From NCBI GenBank assembly GCA_017621015.1, contig JAGAUC010000233.1, positions 1 through 6,036 on the forward strand: a stretch of 6,036 bases of DNA, read 5' to 3'. The position numbers and the translations under genes are program-made. Of the stretch, positions 1-5,048 are shown piece after piece. This stretch comes from Clostridia bacterium. Its GTDB lineage: Bacteria > Bacillota > Clostridia > Oscillospirales > CAG-272. Below the pieces are notes generated by a model, which saw only the letters and a list, made by a program, of their open reading frames with translations, was not told the DNA's origin and searched no databases. Within the stretch, counting starts at the first letter, position 1. Each line of letters starts with the position of its first letter.

Positions 1-784
1 CCAATCGTGGAACAGAACCTGCAGATATACGGGGCTTTACTGCATGTCTCTCGCGAGCGAGCGTGACAAGGTCCTTCCCGTCAGGTGCTATGCCGACGTT
101 GAGCGCGCCTTCCGTGAAGGCAAGCACGGTGCGATGCTTTGTATTGAAAGTGCGACGGGGCTTAAAAATTCGCCCGCGTTGCTTGAGCGGTTTTACAACG
201 TCGGTGTGAGGGTCGTGGGTCTTACGTGGCTCTCCAACGATCTTGCTAAAAGCAATCGCGTGCTTGACGACGGCGAGGAGGACACGGGTCTGAGCGAGAT
301 CGGCAGAGTATTCGTGGAAAAGGGAAACGAGCTTGGCATCATCTGGGACGTTTCGCACGCGTCCGACAAGACCTTTTGGGATCTTTGCGAGATAGCGAAA
401 AAGCCCGTGATCGCGTCGCATTCGAATTTCCGTGCGCTTTGTGGGCACTCACGAAATCTGACCGACGAGATGGCCAAGCGCATCATCTCGGACGGCGGCA
501 TGATCGGCCTTAATCTTATGGAGGATTTTATCCACGAGGACGAGAAAAAGCGCACGGTTGAGTATTGGTTGAAGCATCTGGATCACTGCTTTGAGCTTGG
601 CGGTGAGGATCATGTCGGCTTTGGCTGTGATATCGACGGCATACCGCGTTATCCTGCGCCTCTCACGACCCAAGATTCGATCCACGATCAGCTACTTGAG
701 CATATGCAGAGATACTATTCCGAGCGTATCGTCGAAAAGGTGGCGGGGGAGAATTACCTTGCGTACCTCAAAAAATGGCTGTGA
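1..784 (+). CDS. Membrane-type dipeptidase, peptidase family M19 (5' truncated by window edge, possible frameshift)
   Basis: This is the C-terminal part of a zinc dipeptidase of the M19 (renal dipeptidase-like) family, which hydrolyses dipeptides using a binuclear metal site in a TIM-barrel fold. Numbering from the ATG at 44, the bridging glutamate is Glu35 in MLCIE. The metal-binding histidines are His105 (WDVSHASDKTFWD) and His126 (ASHSN), followed by Arg137 in HSRNLTDE and the GCDIDG segment at 194-199. The 21-residue His-His and 11-residue His-Arg spacings match human renal dipeptidase (His198, His219, Arg230). The N-terminal HxD metal ligands are absent, so the ATG at 44 is not the true start and the gene begins left of the window. 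The reading frame is open to the edge, but codons before 44 in this frame look unlike protein. The neighbouring frame from position 1 reads like the missing helix, which suggests a frameshift. The gene ends in its own terminator. Family call is secure; substrate is unknown. Confidence 0.9.
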   Translation, partial: QSWNRTCRYTGLYCMSLASERDKVLPVRCYADVERAFREGKHGAMLCIESATGLKNSPALLERFYNVGVRVVGLTWLSNDLAKSNRVLDDGEEDTGLSEIGRVFVEKGNELGIIWDVSHASDKTFWDLCEIAKKPVIASHSNFRALCGHSRNLTDEMAKRIISDGGMIGLNLMEDFIHEDEKKRTVEYWLKHLDHCFELGGEDHVGFGCDIDGIPRYPAPLTTQDSIHDQLLEHMQRYYSERIVEKVAGENYLAYLKKWL

Positions 785-796
785 AGGGTGAAAATG

Positions 797-826
797 AAAG
801 GAGTACGGGTGCTGTACTCCTTTTTT
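797..826 (+). terminator. Rho-independent terminator of the dipeptidase gene
   Basis: A perfect 7-bp stem pairs GGAGTAC (800-806) with GTACTCC (814-820) around a 7-nt loop. It is extendable by three A-T pairs at 797-799/821-823 and is followed directly by six T residues (821-826). It lies 12 bp after the dipeptidase stop codon and separates that gene from the tRNA. Confidence 0.9.
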
Positions 827-848
827 GTTCAAGCGCGAAAAATGGGTA

Positions 849-877
849 TTGACAAACACACGGATTTATGATAGAAT
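849..877 (+). promoter_or_regulatory. Sigma-70/SigA-type promoter of the tRNA-Ala gene
   Basis: A consensus -35 box TTGACA (849-854) is followed by a 17-nt spacer and a -10 box TAGAAT (872-877). Transcription would start around 884, about 10 nt before the tRNA 5' end at 895, leaving a short leader for RNase P to remove. An overlapping TATGAT at 867-872 is a less well spaced alternative -10. Confidence 0.85.
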
Positions 878-894
878 GTTTTTCGTAATCCATC

Positions 895-970
895 GGGGCA
901 TTAGCGCAGTTGGGAGCGCACAACACTGGCAGTGTTGGGGTCAGGGGTTCGAATCCCCTATGCTCCACCA
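895..970 (+). tRNA. tRNA-Ala (anticodon GGC)
   Basis: This is a complete 76-nt cloverleaf. The acceptor stem GGGGCAT pairs with ATGCTCC (961-966 plus the preceding A). The D stem is GCGC/GCGC with a GG-containing loop. The anticodon stem CAACA/TGTTG holds a 7-nt loop CTGGCAG, the variable loop has 5 nt, and the T arm is AGGGG-TTCGAAT-CCCCT. The 3' end is A followed by an encoded CCA (968-970). Centring of the loop puts the anticodon GGC at 928-930, which decodes GCC and GCU. The third acceptor pair is G3.U70, the main identity element for alanyl-tRNA synthetase and independent support for the alanine call. It is a single tRNA with its own promoter, followed by a terminator. Confidence 0.97.
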
Positions 971-979
971 AATGCTACT

Positions 980-1032
980 CAGACGAACACCTACTTCTTT
1001 AGCGGCGGCTTCGCCGTCAAGGTTTCGCTCTG
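980..1032. repeat. Imperfect palindromic element downstream of the tRNA (candidate intergenic repeat)
   Basis: The two ends fold back on each other. CAGA (980-983) pairs with TCTG (1029-1032), CGAA (984-987) with TTCG (1024-1027), and ACCT (989-992) with AGGT (1020-1023), with single-base bulges at 988 and 1028. The centre forms a separate GC-rich hairpin, 1004-1009 with 1013-1018, containing one G.T pair and a TTC loop. The element lies inside the tRNA primary transcript, between the mature 3' end and the terminator. The pairing is seen in the sequence. That it is a dispersed repeat, or that it does anything, is only inference, because just one copy is visible here. Confidence 0.4.
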
Positions 1033-1042
1033 ATACGAACAG

Positions 1043-1082
1043 AAAAACGCCATCTTAGATGAAAGTCTAAGGTGGCGTTTTT
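1043..1082 (+). terminator. Strong terminator downstream of tRNA-Ala
   Basis: A 17-bp arm pairs 1043-1059 with 1066-1082 around the 6-nt loop TGAAAG. The core is ACGCCATCTTAGA with TCTAAGGTGGCGT, all Watson-Crick except one T.G pair. The outer part is a run of A pairing with the terminal TTTTT. It ends the tRNA transcript. The A-run on the left arm means it could also act on minus-strand transcripts that read past the regulator gene's terminator. Confidence 0.9.
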
Positions 1083-1302
1083 CGTGGATTTTTTAAGTTG
1101 TTGGATTTGCTTGCATTGGAAAACCTTGAATCTCGAATCCTATCATCTAAATGCACCTCACTCCGAGTAATGCCTATTGCATCGTGTAAAACCGCAAAGG
1201 AGAATGCAAAATGAAAAAATGGCTCGTTGAGGATCAGGCGTTTGAATTAACCGCGATCGAAGGCAAAGCTCGCTCAGTGTAGATTTATCAGCAACAAGAC
1301 CA
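1083..1302. other. Intergenic stretch with no complete gene
   Basis: Between the tRNA terminator and the convergent regulator gene no ORF of normal gene length with plausible composition is present on either strand. I see no well-spaced promoter pair, no tRNA-like fold and no tandem repeat. The only gene-like feature is the 23-codon ORF at 1211-1282. The stretch may be the eroded site of a former gene. Confidence 0.5.
1211..1282 (+). pseudogene. 23-codon ORF with a good ribosome site, possible remnant of a small gene
   Basis: An AGGAG Shine-Dalgarno sequence (1198-1202) stands 8 nt before an ATG that opens a 23-codon frame starting MKKWLVEDQAFELTAIEGK and ending in TAG. The initiation region is as good as that of the real genes nearby, but the product is too short for a folded protein. 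None of the three frames continues it convincingly past 1282 before the terminator at 1303-1337. The start, with a short basic run, Trp and then acidic and aromatic residues, resembles the beginning of small cytoplasmic proteins. I cannot name the family with confidence. It could be a decayed 5' end, a genuine microprotein, or chance. No clear promoter precedes it, and the next gene is convergent, so a leader-peptide role is unlikely. Confidence 0.3.
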
Positions 1303-1337
1303 AAAAATAACGGCCTCATCATGAAGCCGTTATTTTT
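1303..1337 (-). terminator. Terminator of the AraC-family gene (bidirectional)
   Basis: A 12-bp perfect stem pairs AAAAATAACGGC (1303-1314) with GCCGTTATTTTT (1326-1337), and three further pairs are possible inside the loop (1316-1318 with 1322-1324). On the minus strand the stem runs into six U residues (1307-1302). On the plus strand it ends in TTTTTCTTT. It overlaps the last codons and the stop (1330-1332) of the regulator gene, so that coding sequence ends within the hairpin. Confidence 0.85.
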
Positions 1338-2187
1338 CTTTGTACTCGTTCTCAACGCCTCTGGTTGCCCTTGTGTTCGGCGGTATCTTTGCCGCCTTAA
1401 TGAGTCCCGACGGGTGTTCCTTTCTGTACTGAGTGGGGGTGATGCCCATTTGGCTCTTGAAAAAGCCGTTGAAGCTTCTGAGGCTATGGAAGCCGCTTTC
1501 GTAAGCGATCTCGGTGATGCTTTTGTCGGTATCCTCGAGAAGACGGATCGCGCTCTCGGCGCGGTAGACGTTGACAAGCTCGCTGAAGGTCATATTAAAC
1601 TTATTCCGAAAAAATCTTGACATATAGTTATAGTCGTATCCAAGCTCCTTGGCGACCTCTGCGAGGCTGATCTTTTCGGCATAGTTGGCGGCGATATAGC
1701 CGAGAATCCGCGCAAAGCCCTCCGCGTCCTTTTTCTTGGTGTCGGCAAGCCTTACTGAGTTTAGATATTCCTCGCACAGGCCGTACAGGCAGGATTTGAG
1801 TGTGAAAATGCTCGGGCTATCGTTATGGAGCAGTCTTTCCGTTACGTATGCTTTGATGGTGTGATGGCACCGAAAGCGAAAGCCCTCGCCCGTTTTGCCG
1901 CCGATCTGATTGGCAAAGGAGCGGACGAAATCCTCTGAAAAGACCAACACCCAATATTGCGTATGGGGGCTTGGCTCATATTTATGCACGTCGTAGGGCA
2001 GGCAAAGGCCGAAGTCGCCCTCGCCCAACAGATACGCCGTATTGTTGACCGTACATCTTACCGATCCCGAGAGCACCCAGATCAGCTCCAGATTTCTGTG
2101 GAAATGATAATTCCATATTTCGTCGGTATAAAAAACGGCGTTGAAGTTATAATTGGTTTGCGAATTGAAGGGCTGATGAAAAATCAT
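1330..2187 (-). CDS. AraC-family transcriptional regulator with N-terminal cupin sensor domain
   Basis: This is a 285-residue one-component DNA-binding regulator. Residues about 15-85 form a cupin-like ligand domain with HFHRNLEL (28-35), whose His28, His30 and Glu34 suit a metal- or sugar-binding pocket, and LGEGDFGLCLP (54-64). Residues about 160-258 form the double helix-turn-helix of the AraC/XylS family. The first HTH is near ISLAEVAKELGYDYNYMSRFF (about 173-193). The second contains SITEIAYESGFHSLRSFNGFF (about 223-243) and ends in the typical GITPTQYRK. I chose the ATG at 2187 because GGAGG (2199-2195) lies 7 nt before it. An in-frame ATG at 2232 would lack a ribosome site and start inside the gene's own promoter. 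Proteins of this build usually sense sugars or related small molecules and act on divergent operons. Here that is the glycyl radical enzyme operon, so it is the likely regulator; this is inferred from position. Confidence 0.93.
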   Translation of the reverse strand: MIFHQPFNSQTNYNFNAVFYTDEIWNYHFHRNLELIWVLSGSVRCTVNNTAYLLGEGDFGLCLPYDVHKYEPSPHTQYWVLVFSEDFVRSFANQIGGKTGEGFRFRCHHTIKAYVTERLLHNDSPSIFTLKSCLYGLCEEYLNSVRLADTKKKDAEGFARILGYIAANYAEKISLAEVAKELGYDYNYMSRFFRNKFNMTFSELVNVYRAESAIRLLEDTDKSITEIAYESGFHSLRSFNGFFKSQMGITPTQYRKEHPSGLIKAAKIPPNTRATRGVENEYKEK

Positions 2188-2194
2188 GAGAATG

Positions 2195-2199
2195 CCTCC
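2195..2199 (-). promoter_or_regulatory. Shine-Dalgarno site fixing the AraC-family start
   Basis: On the minus strand GGAGG is followed by 7 nt and the ATG at 2187-2185. This strong site decides for the 285-residue product over the longer frame starting at 2232. Confidence 0.85.
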
Positions 2200-2220
2200 A
2201 AAAGATAAATTTTTTCTTAT

Positions 2221-2250
2221 ATTATACAACATTCTTCTTTACAATGTCAA
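2221..2250 (-). promoter_or_regulatory. Promoter of the AraC-family gene
   Basis: Read on the minus strand there is a perfect -35 TTGACA (2250-2245), an 18-nt spacer and a perfect -10 TATAAT (2226-2221). The start point would be near 2214, giving a leader of about 27 nt. Its -35 box lies inside the spacer of the oppositely directed operon promoter. Confidence 0.85.
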
Positions 2251-2266
2251 TTCCTTGCCATATAAT
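2238..2266 (+). promoter_or_regulatory. Promoter of the glycyl radical enzyme operon
   Basis: The -35 TTTACA (2238-2243), a 17-nt spacer and a perfect -10 TATAAT (2261-2266) predict a start near 2273 and a leader of about 29 nt. The -35 box sits inside the 18-nt spacer of the divergent regulator promoter, so the two core promoters interlock. A dyad ACATT-N9-AATGT (2229-2247) spans this -35 box and could be an operator. Confidence 0.85.
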
Positions 2267-2289
2267 TATTTTGAATGACAGTAAAAAAG

Positions 2290-2295
2290 AGAGGG
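2290..2295 (+). promoter_or_regulatory. Ribosome binding site fixing the glycyl radical enzyme start
   Basis: AGAGGG lies 6 nt before the ATG at 2302. The upstream in-frame ATG at 2275 coincides with the predicted transcription start and would have no ribosome site, so 2302 is preferred. Confidence 0.7.
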
Positions 2296-2301
2296 TACGA
2301 G

Positions 2302-4284
2302 ATGAATGATCTGCACCGCTTGATCGTAAATAAGGAGCATCACCAATACCGCCATACGGTTGCGTGGAATTTGGCGGAGGAATATCGGGAGAGGGGGCTT
2401 TCTCCCATAGAGCGCATGAGTGACCGCTTTTTCAGAATGTGTAGTGAGGAGCGGGCGGTGATACTTGAGGGCGAGCAGACCGTTTTTATGCGCACGGTGG
2501 CCAATATTCCCGATATCTTTACCGAGGACGAGTGGCGCGAGATCAAGGCGCATCACTATATCCATGAGCTTGGGTATATGTCGAATCTTTCCCCCAATTA
2601 CTACGGTGCGATATCCGTGGGGCTTTTGAAGAAAAGAGAAGATGCCGACGAATACGGAAAAAAGGCCATTGACGCCGTAATCTCTTTGTCAGACAAATAT
2701 CTTGAGGAGGCAAAAAGGATAGGGCGCGAGGATATCGTGCGCGTGCTGACGAGAGTTCCGCGCTATCCTGCCGAAAGCTTCCGCGAGGCGCTTCAGTTTT
2801 TCCGTATTCTGCATTTTGCTTTGTGGCTTGAGGGAAATTATCACGTGACCGTTGGGAGATTTGACAAATATATGTATCCCTATCTCAAGGCTGATATAGA
2901 GAAGGGAATACTTGACGAGGCGAGTGCGCTTGCTTTGGTGGAGGATTTCTTCCTTTCCTTCAATAAGGACTCGGATCTGTATGTGGGGGTACAGCAGGGT
3001 GACAACGGGCAGAGTCTGATGCTTGGCGGCGTCGACGAGGACGGGGACGAGATCTACAATCTTCTGACAAGGCTTTCGCTTGAGGCCGCCTACCATAACA
3101 AAATGATCGACCCCAAGATCAATCTGAGAGTGAGCAAAAAAACGCCCTTGGAGCGCTTTGCGGAGGCTACCGAGCTGACGCGCGCAGGGCTTGGCTTTCC
3201 GCAGTATTCCAACGATGACGTGGTGATCCCCGCGCTTGAGCGGCTGGGCTACGAGCACAAGGACGCGGCCAATTACACGGTGGCGGCGTGTTGGGAGTTC
3301 ATTGTTCCCTTTGTAGGCGCTGACGTGGCGAACATCGGTGCGCTCTCGTATCCCAAGGCCGTGGATACCGCCTTTTACAGACATCTGTCGCATTGCCAAA
3401 GCTATGGAGAATTCTTTTCGGCTGTCAAGCGTGAGATCGAAAAGCAAGCGGCGAGCATATGCGACGGCATTAAGGATCTGTGGTTTATCCCCTCGCCCTT
3501 TATGAACGTCTTGATGGACTGTGAAATATACGGTGGCGGAAAATATAATAATTTCGGTATTCACGGCACGGGAATTGCCACGGCGGCAGACAGCTTGGCG
3601 GCTATCAAAAAATACGTGTTTGAGGAAAAGTGTGTTTCCGCAGAGGCGCTGATTTGTGCGGTGAAGGGCGACTTTGAAGGCGCGCCCGAGCTGTTTCATA
3701 AGCTGAGATACGACGCGCCAAAGCTTGGCAACAACGACGATTACGTGGACTCGATAGCGATCCGGCTTTTGGATTGCTTTGCCAATGCGCTTTCGGGCAA
3801 AAGAAACTGCCGCGGCGGCGTTTTTCGGGCAGGCACGGGAAGCGCGATGTATTATTTGTGGCACGCGGACGAGATCGGCGCGTCGGCAGACGGCAGACGG
3901 CGCGGCGAGCCGTTTGGCACAAATTATTCCGTAAGCCTTTTTGCACGCGTGAAGGGGCCTGTTTCCGTCATTGGCTCCATGACCAAGCAGCATTTTTTGA
4001 ACGCCATAAACGGCGGACCCTTGACGCTTGAATTTCACAGCAGCGTGTTCTCGGATACCGACGGCGTGGAGAAGGTGGGGGCCTTGGTCAAGCGCTTTGT
4101 CGAGCTTGGCGGACATCAGCTTCAGGTCAATACGGTCAACAGAGAGCAGCTTATCGACGCGCAAAGGTATCCCGAAAGATACCGTCAGCTTGTGGTGCGC
4201 ATATGGGGCTGGAGCGCGTATTTCGTGGAGCTTGATAGGGAATATCAGGATCACGTGATCGCAAGGCAGGCGTATACGCTATGA
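2302..4284 (+). CDS. Glycyl radical enzyme, pyruvate formate-lyase-like superfamily, substrate unknown
   Basis: This 660-residue protein belongs to the PFL/dehydratase group of glycyl radical enzymes, in which an activase-made glycyl radical generates a cysteine thiyl radical that attacks the substrate. Family landmarks are GRFDKYMYPYLKADIEKG in the PFL domain, GLGFPQYSNDD before the active site, and AACWEF with the presumed catalytic Cys330 and Glu332. ADGRRRGEPFG and HQLQVNTVNREQLIDA lead into the C-terminal loop VVRIWGWSAYF with radical Gly636 (codon 4207-4209). The C-x-E arrangement is that of dehydratases and lyases such as glycerol dehydratase and choline lyase, not the Cys-Cys of true pyruvate formate-lyase. 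Cys-to-Gly spacing (306) is close to PFL (about 316), but the region before Cys is about 90 residues shorter. The loop departs from the usual G-Y. The stop overlaps the activase start by 4 bp. It should be cytoplasmic and oxygen-sensitive. Superfamily is secure; the reaction cannot be assigned. Confidence 0.93.
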   Translation: MNDLHRLIVNKEHHQYRHTVAWNLAEEYRERGLSPIERMSDRFFRMCSEERAVILEGEQTVFMRTVANIPDIFTEDEWREIKAHHYIHELGYMSNLSPNYYGAISVGLLKKREDADEYGKKAIDAVISLSDKYLEEAKRIGREDIVRVLTRVPRYPAESFREALQFFRILHFALWLEGNYHVTVGRFDKYMYPYLKADIEKGILDEASALALVEDFFLSFNKDSDLYVGVQQGDNGQSLMLGGVDEDGDEIYNLLTRLSLEAAYHNKMIDPKINLRVSKKTPLERFAEATELTRAGLGFPQYSNDDVVIPALERLGYEHKDAANYTVAACWEFIVPFVGADVANIGALSYPKAVDTAFYRHLSHCQSYGEFFSAVKREIEKQAASICDGIKDLWFIPSPFMNVLMDCEIYGGGKYNNFGIHGTGIATAADSLAAIKKYVFEEKCVSAEALICAVKGDFEGAPELFHKLRYDAPKLGNNDDYVDSIAIRLLDCFANALSGKRNCRGGVFRAGTGSAMYYLWHADEIGASADGRRRGEPFGTNYSVSLFARVKGPVSVIGSMTKQHFLNAINGGPLTLEFHSSVFSDTDGVEKVGALVKRFVELGGHQLQVNTVNREQLIDAQRYPERYRQLVVRIWGWSAYFVELDREYQDHVIARQAYTL

Positions 4285-5036
4285 AGGGTATGATATTTGA
4301 CGTAAAGGAGATGTCCCTGCACGACGGCCCGGGGATACGAACGACGGTCTTTTTTAAGGGCTGTCCGCTCCGATGCCTATGGTGTCACAACCCCGAGGGG
4401 CTTTCGCGTGGGGTGGAGCTTTCATACAATAAGGCGAGATGTCGCGGCTGCGGTTGCTGTCAGGCTGGTTGCTTGCACCCCGAATGTGCGCCCTTTGGCA
4501 AATGTATGTTCGTCTGCCCCGAAAACTGCCTGCAGACTGTGGGCAGAGAGGTGGAGGCAAGTGTACTTGCCCGTGAGCTTTTGACGGGTGCGGAGCTTCT
4601 TGGCCACACCTTCGGCGGCTTTACCTTTTCGGGCGGCGAGCCGCTTTTTCAAACGGAATTTCTTTTGGCGCTTGCCAAGGAATTGCGAGGGTATCATCTT
4701 TGTGTGGAAACCTCGGGCTTTGCTGCACGCGAGGATTTTCTTTCGGCCATTGAGGCAACGGATTACGTAATCATGGATATCAAGCTGATAGACCCCACGC
4801 TTCACAAAGCATATACGGGAAGGGAAAACGGGCGGATCTTAGAAAATTATGCGATACTGAGGGAAAGCGGAAAGCCTTATCTGATCCGCACGCCGCTTAT
4901 TCCCGACATGACCGATACCGAGGAAAATCTTGCGGCGATCAAGGAGCTGATCGGCGACGACCCGTGGGAGAAGCTCCCCTACAATTCTCTTGCAGGGGCA
5001 AAATACCAAATGCTCGGCAAAACATATCAAATGTAA
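4281..5036 (+). CDS. Glycyl radical enzyme activating protein (radical SAM)
   Basis: This 251-residue radical SAM protein would abstract hydrogen from Gly636 of the upstream enzyme using a 5'-deoxyadenosyl radical. The motif DGPGIRTTVFFKGCPLRCLW contains Cys28 and Cys32, and Cys35 completes CxxxCxxC for the SAM-binding [4Fe-4S] cluster. Cysteines at 54, 57, 60, 64, 69, 75 and 79 (plus 59 and 83) form a ferredoxin-like insert typical of activases of non-PFL glycyl radical enzymes. FSGGEPLFQ (about 115-123) is the SAM-binding GGE motif, and LPYNSLAGAKYQMLG is the usual C-terminal signature. The insert is compact, and its second cysteine motif has Phe72 where a canonical ferredoxin has Cys. Its ATG shares ATGA (4281-4284) with the preceding stop, so translation is probably coupled and the activase is dedicated to that enzyme. 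The length is on the short side for the family. Confidence 0.95.
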   Translation: MKGMIFDVKEMSLHDGPGIRTTVFFKGCPLRCLWCHNPEGLSRGVELSYNKARCRGCGCCQAGCLHPECAPFGKCMFVCPENCLQTVGREVEASVLARELLTGAELLGHTFGGFTFSGGEPLFQTEFLLALAKELRGYHLCVETSGFAAREDFLSAIEATDYVIMDIKLIDPTLHKAYTGRENGRILENYAILRESGKPYLIRTPLIPDMTDTEENLAAIKELIGDDPWEKLPYNSLAGAKYQMLGKTYQM

Positions 5037-5048
5037 AAGGAACGTATT

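Noticed and set aside
895..970. Reading the tRNA as tRNA-Cys from GCA at 929-931
   Set aside because: The 7-nt loop with U33 at 927 places the anticodon at 928-930 (GGC), and the G3.U70 pair supports alanine.
825..1058. 77-codon plus-strand frame spanning the tRNA
   Set aside because: It reads straight through the tRNA promoter, the tRNA-Ala and part of its terminator; translated tRNA frames of this kind are spurious.
1321..1620. 99-codon plus-strand frame inside the regulator gene
   Set aside because: It is antisense to the helix-turn-helix region of the AraC-family gene and begins within its terminator, with no ribosome site.
2188..2232. Longer N-terminus for the AraC-family protein from an ATG at 2232
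   Set aside because: It would overlap the gene's own -10 box and lacks a Shine-Dalgarno site, while the ATG at 2187 has GGAGG at ideal spacing.
2275..2301. Longer N-terminus for the glycyl radical enzyme from an ATG at 2275
   Set aside because: The ATG falls at the predicted transcription start, so translation would be leaderless, and the nine extra residues cover the real ribosome site.
2689..4254. 521-codon open frame on the minus strand
   Set aside because: It lies wholly inside the glycyl radical enzyme gene in the opposite direction, has no family motifs, is rich in Arg, His and Val, and has no ribosome site. It is a shadow of the codon bias of the real gene.
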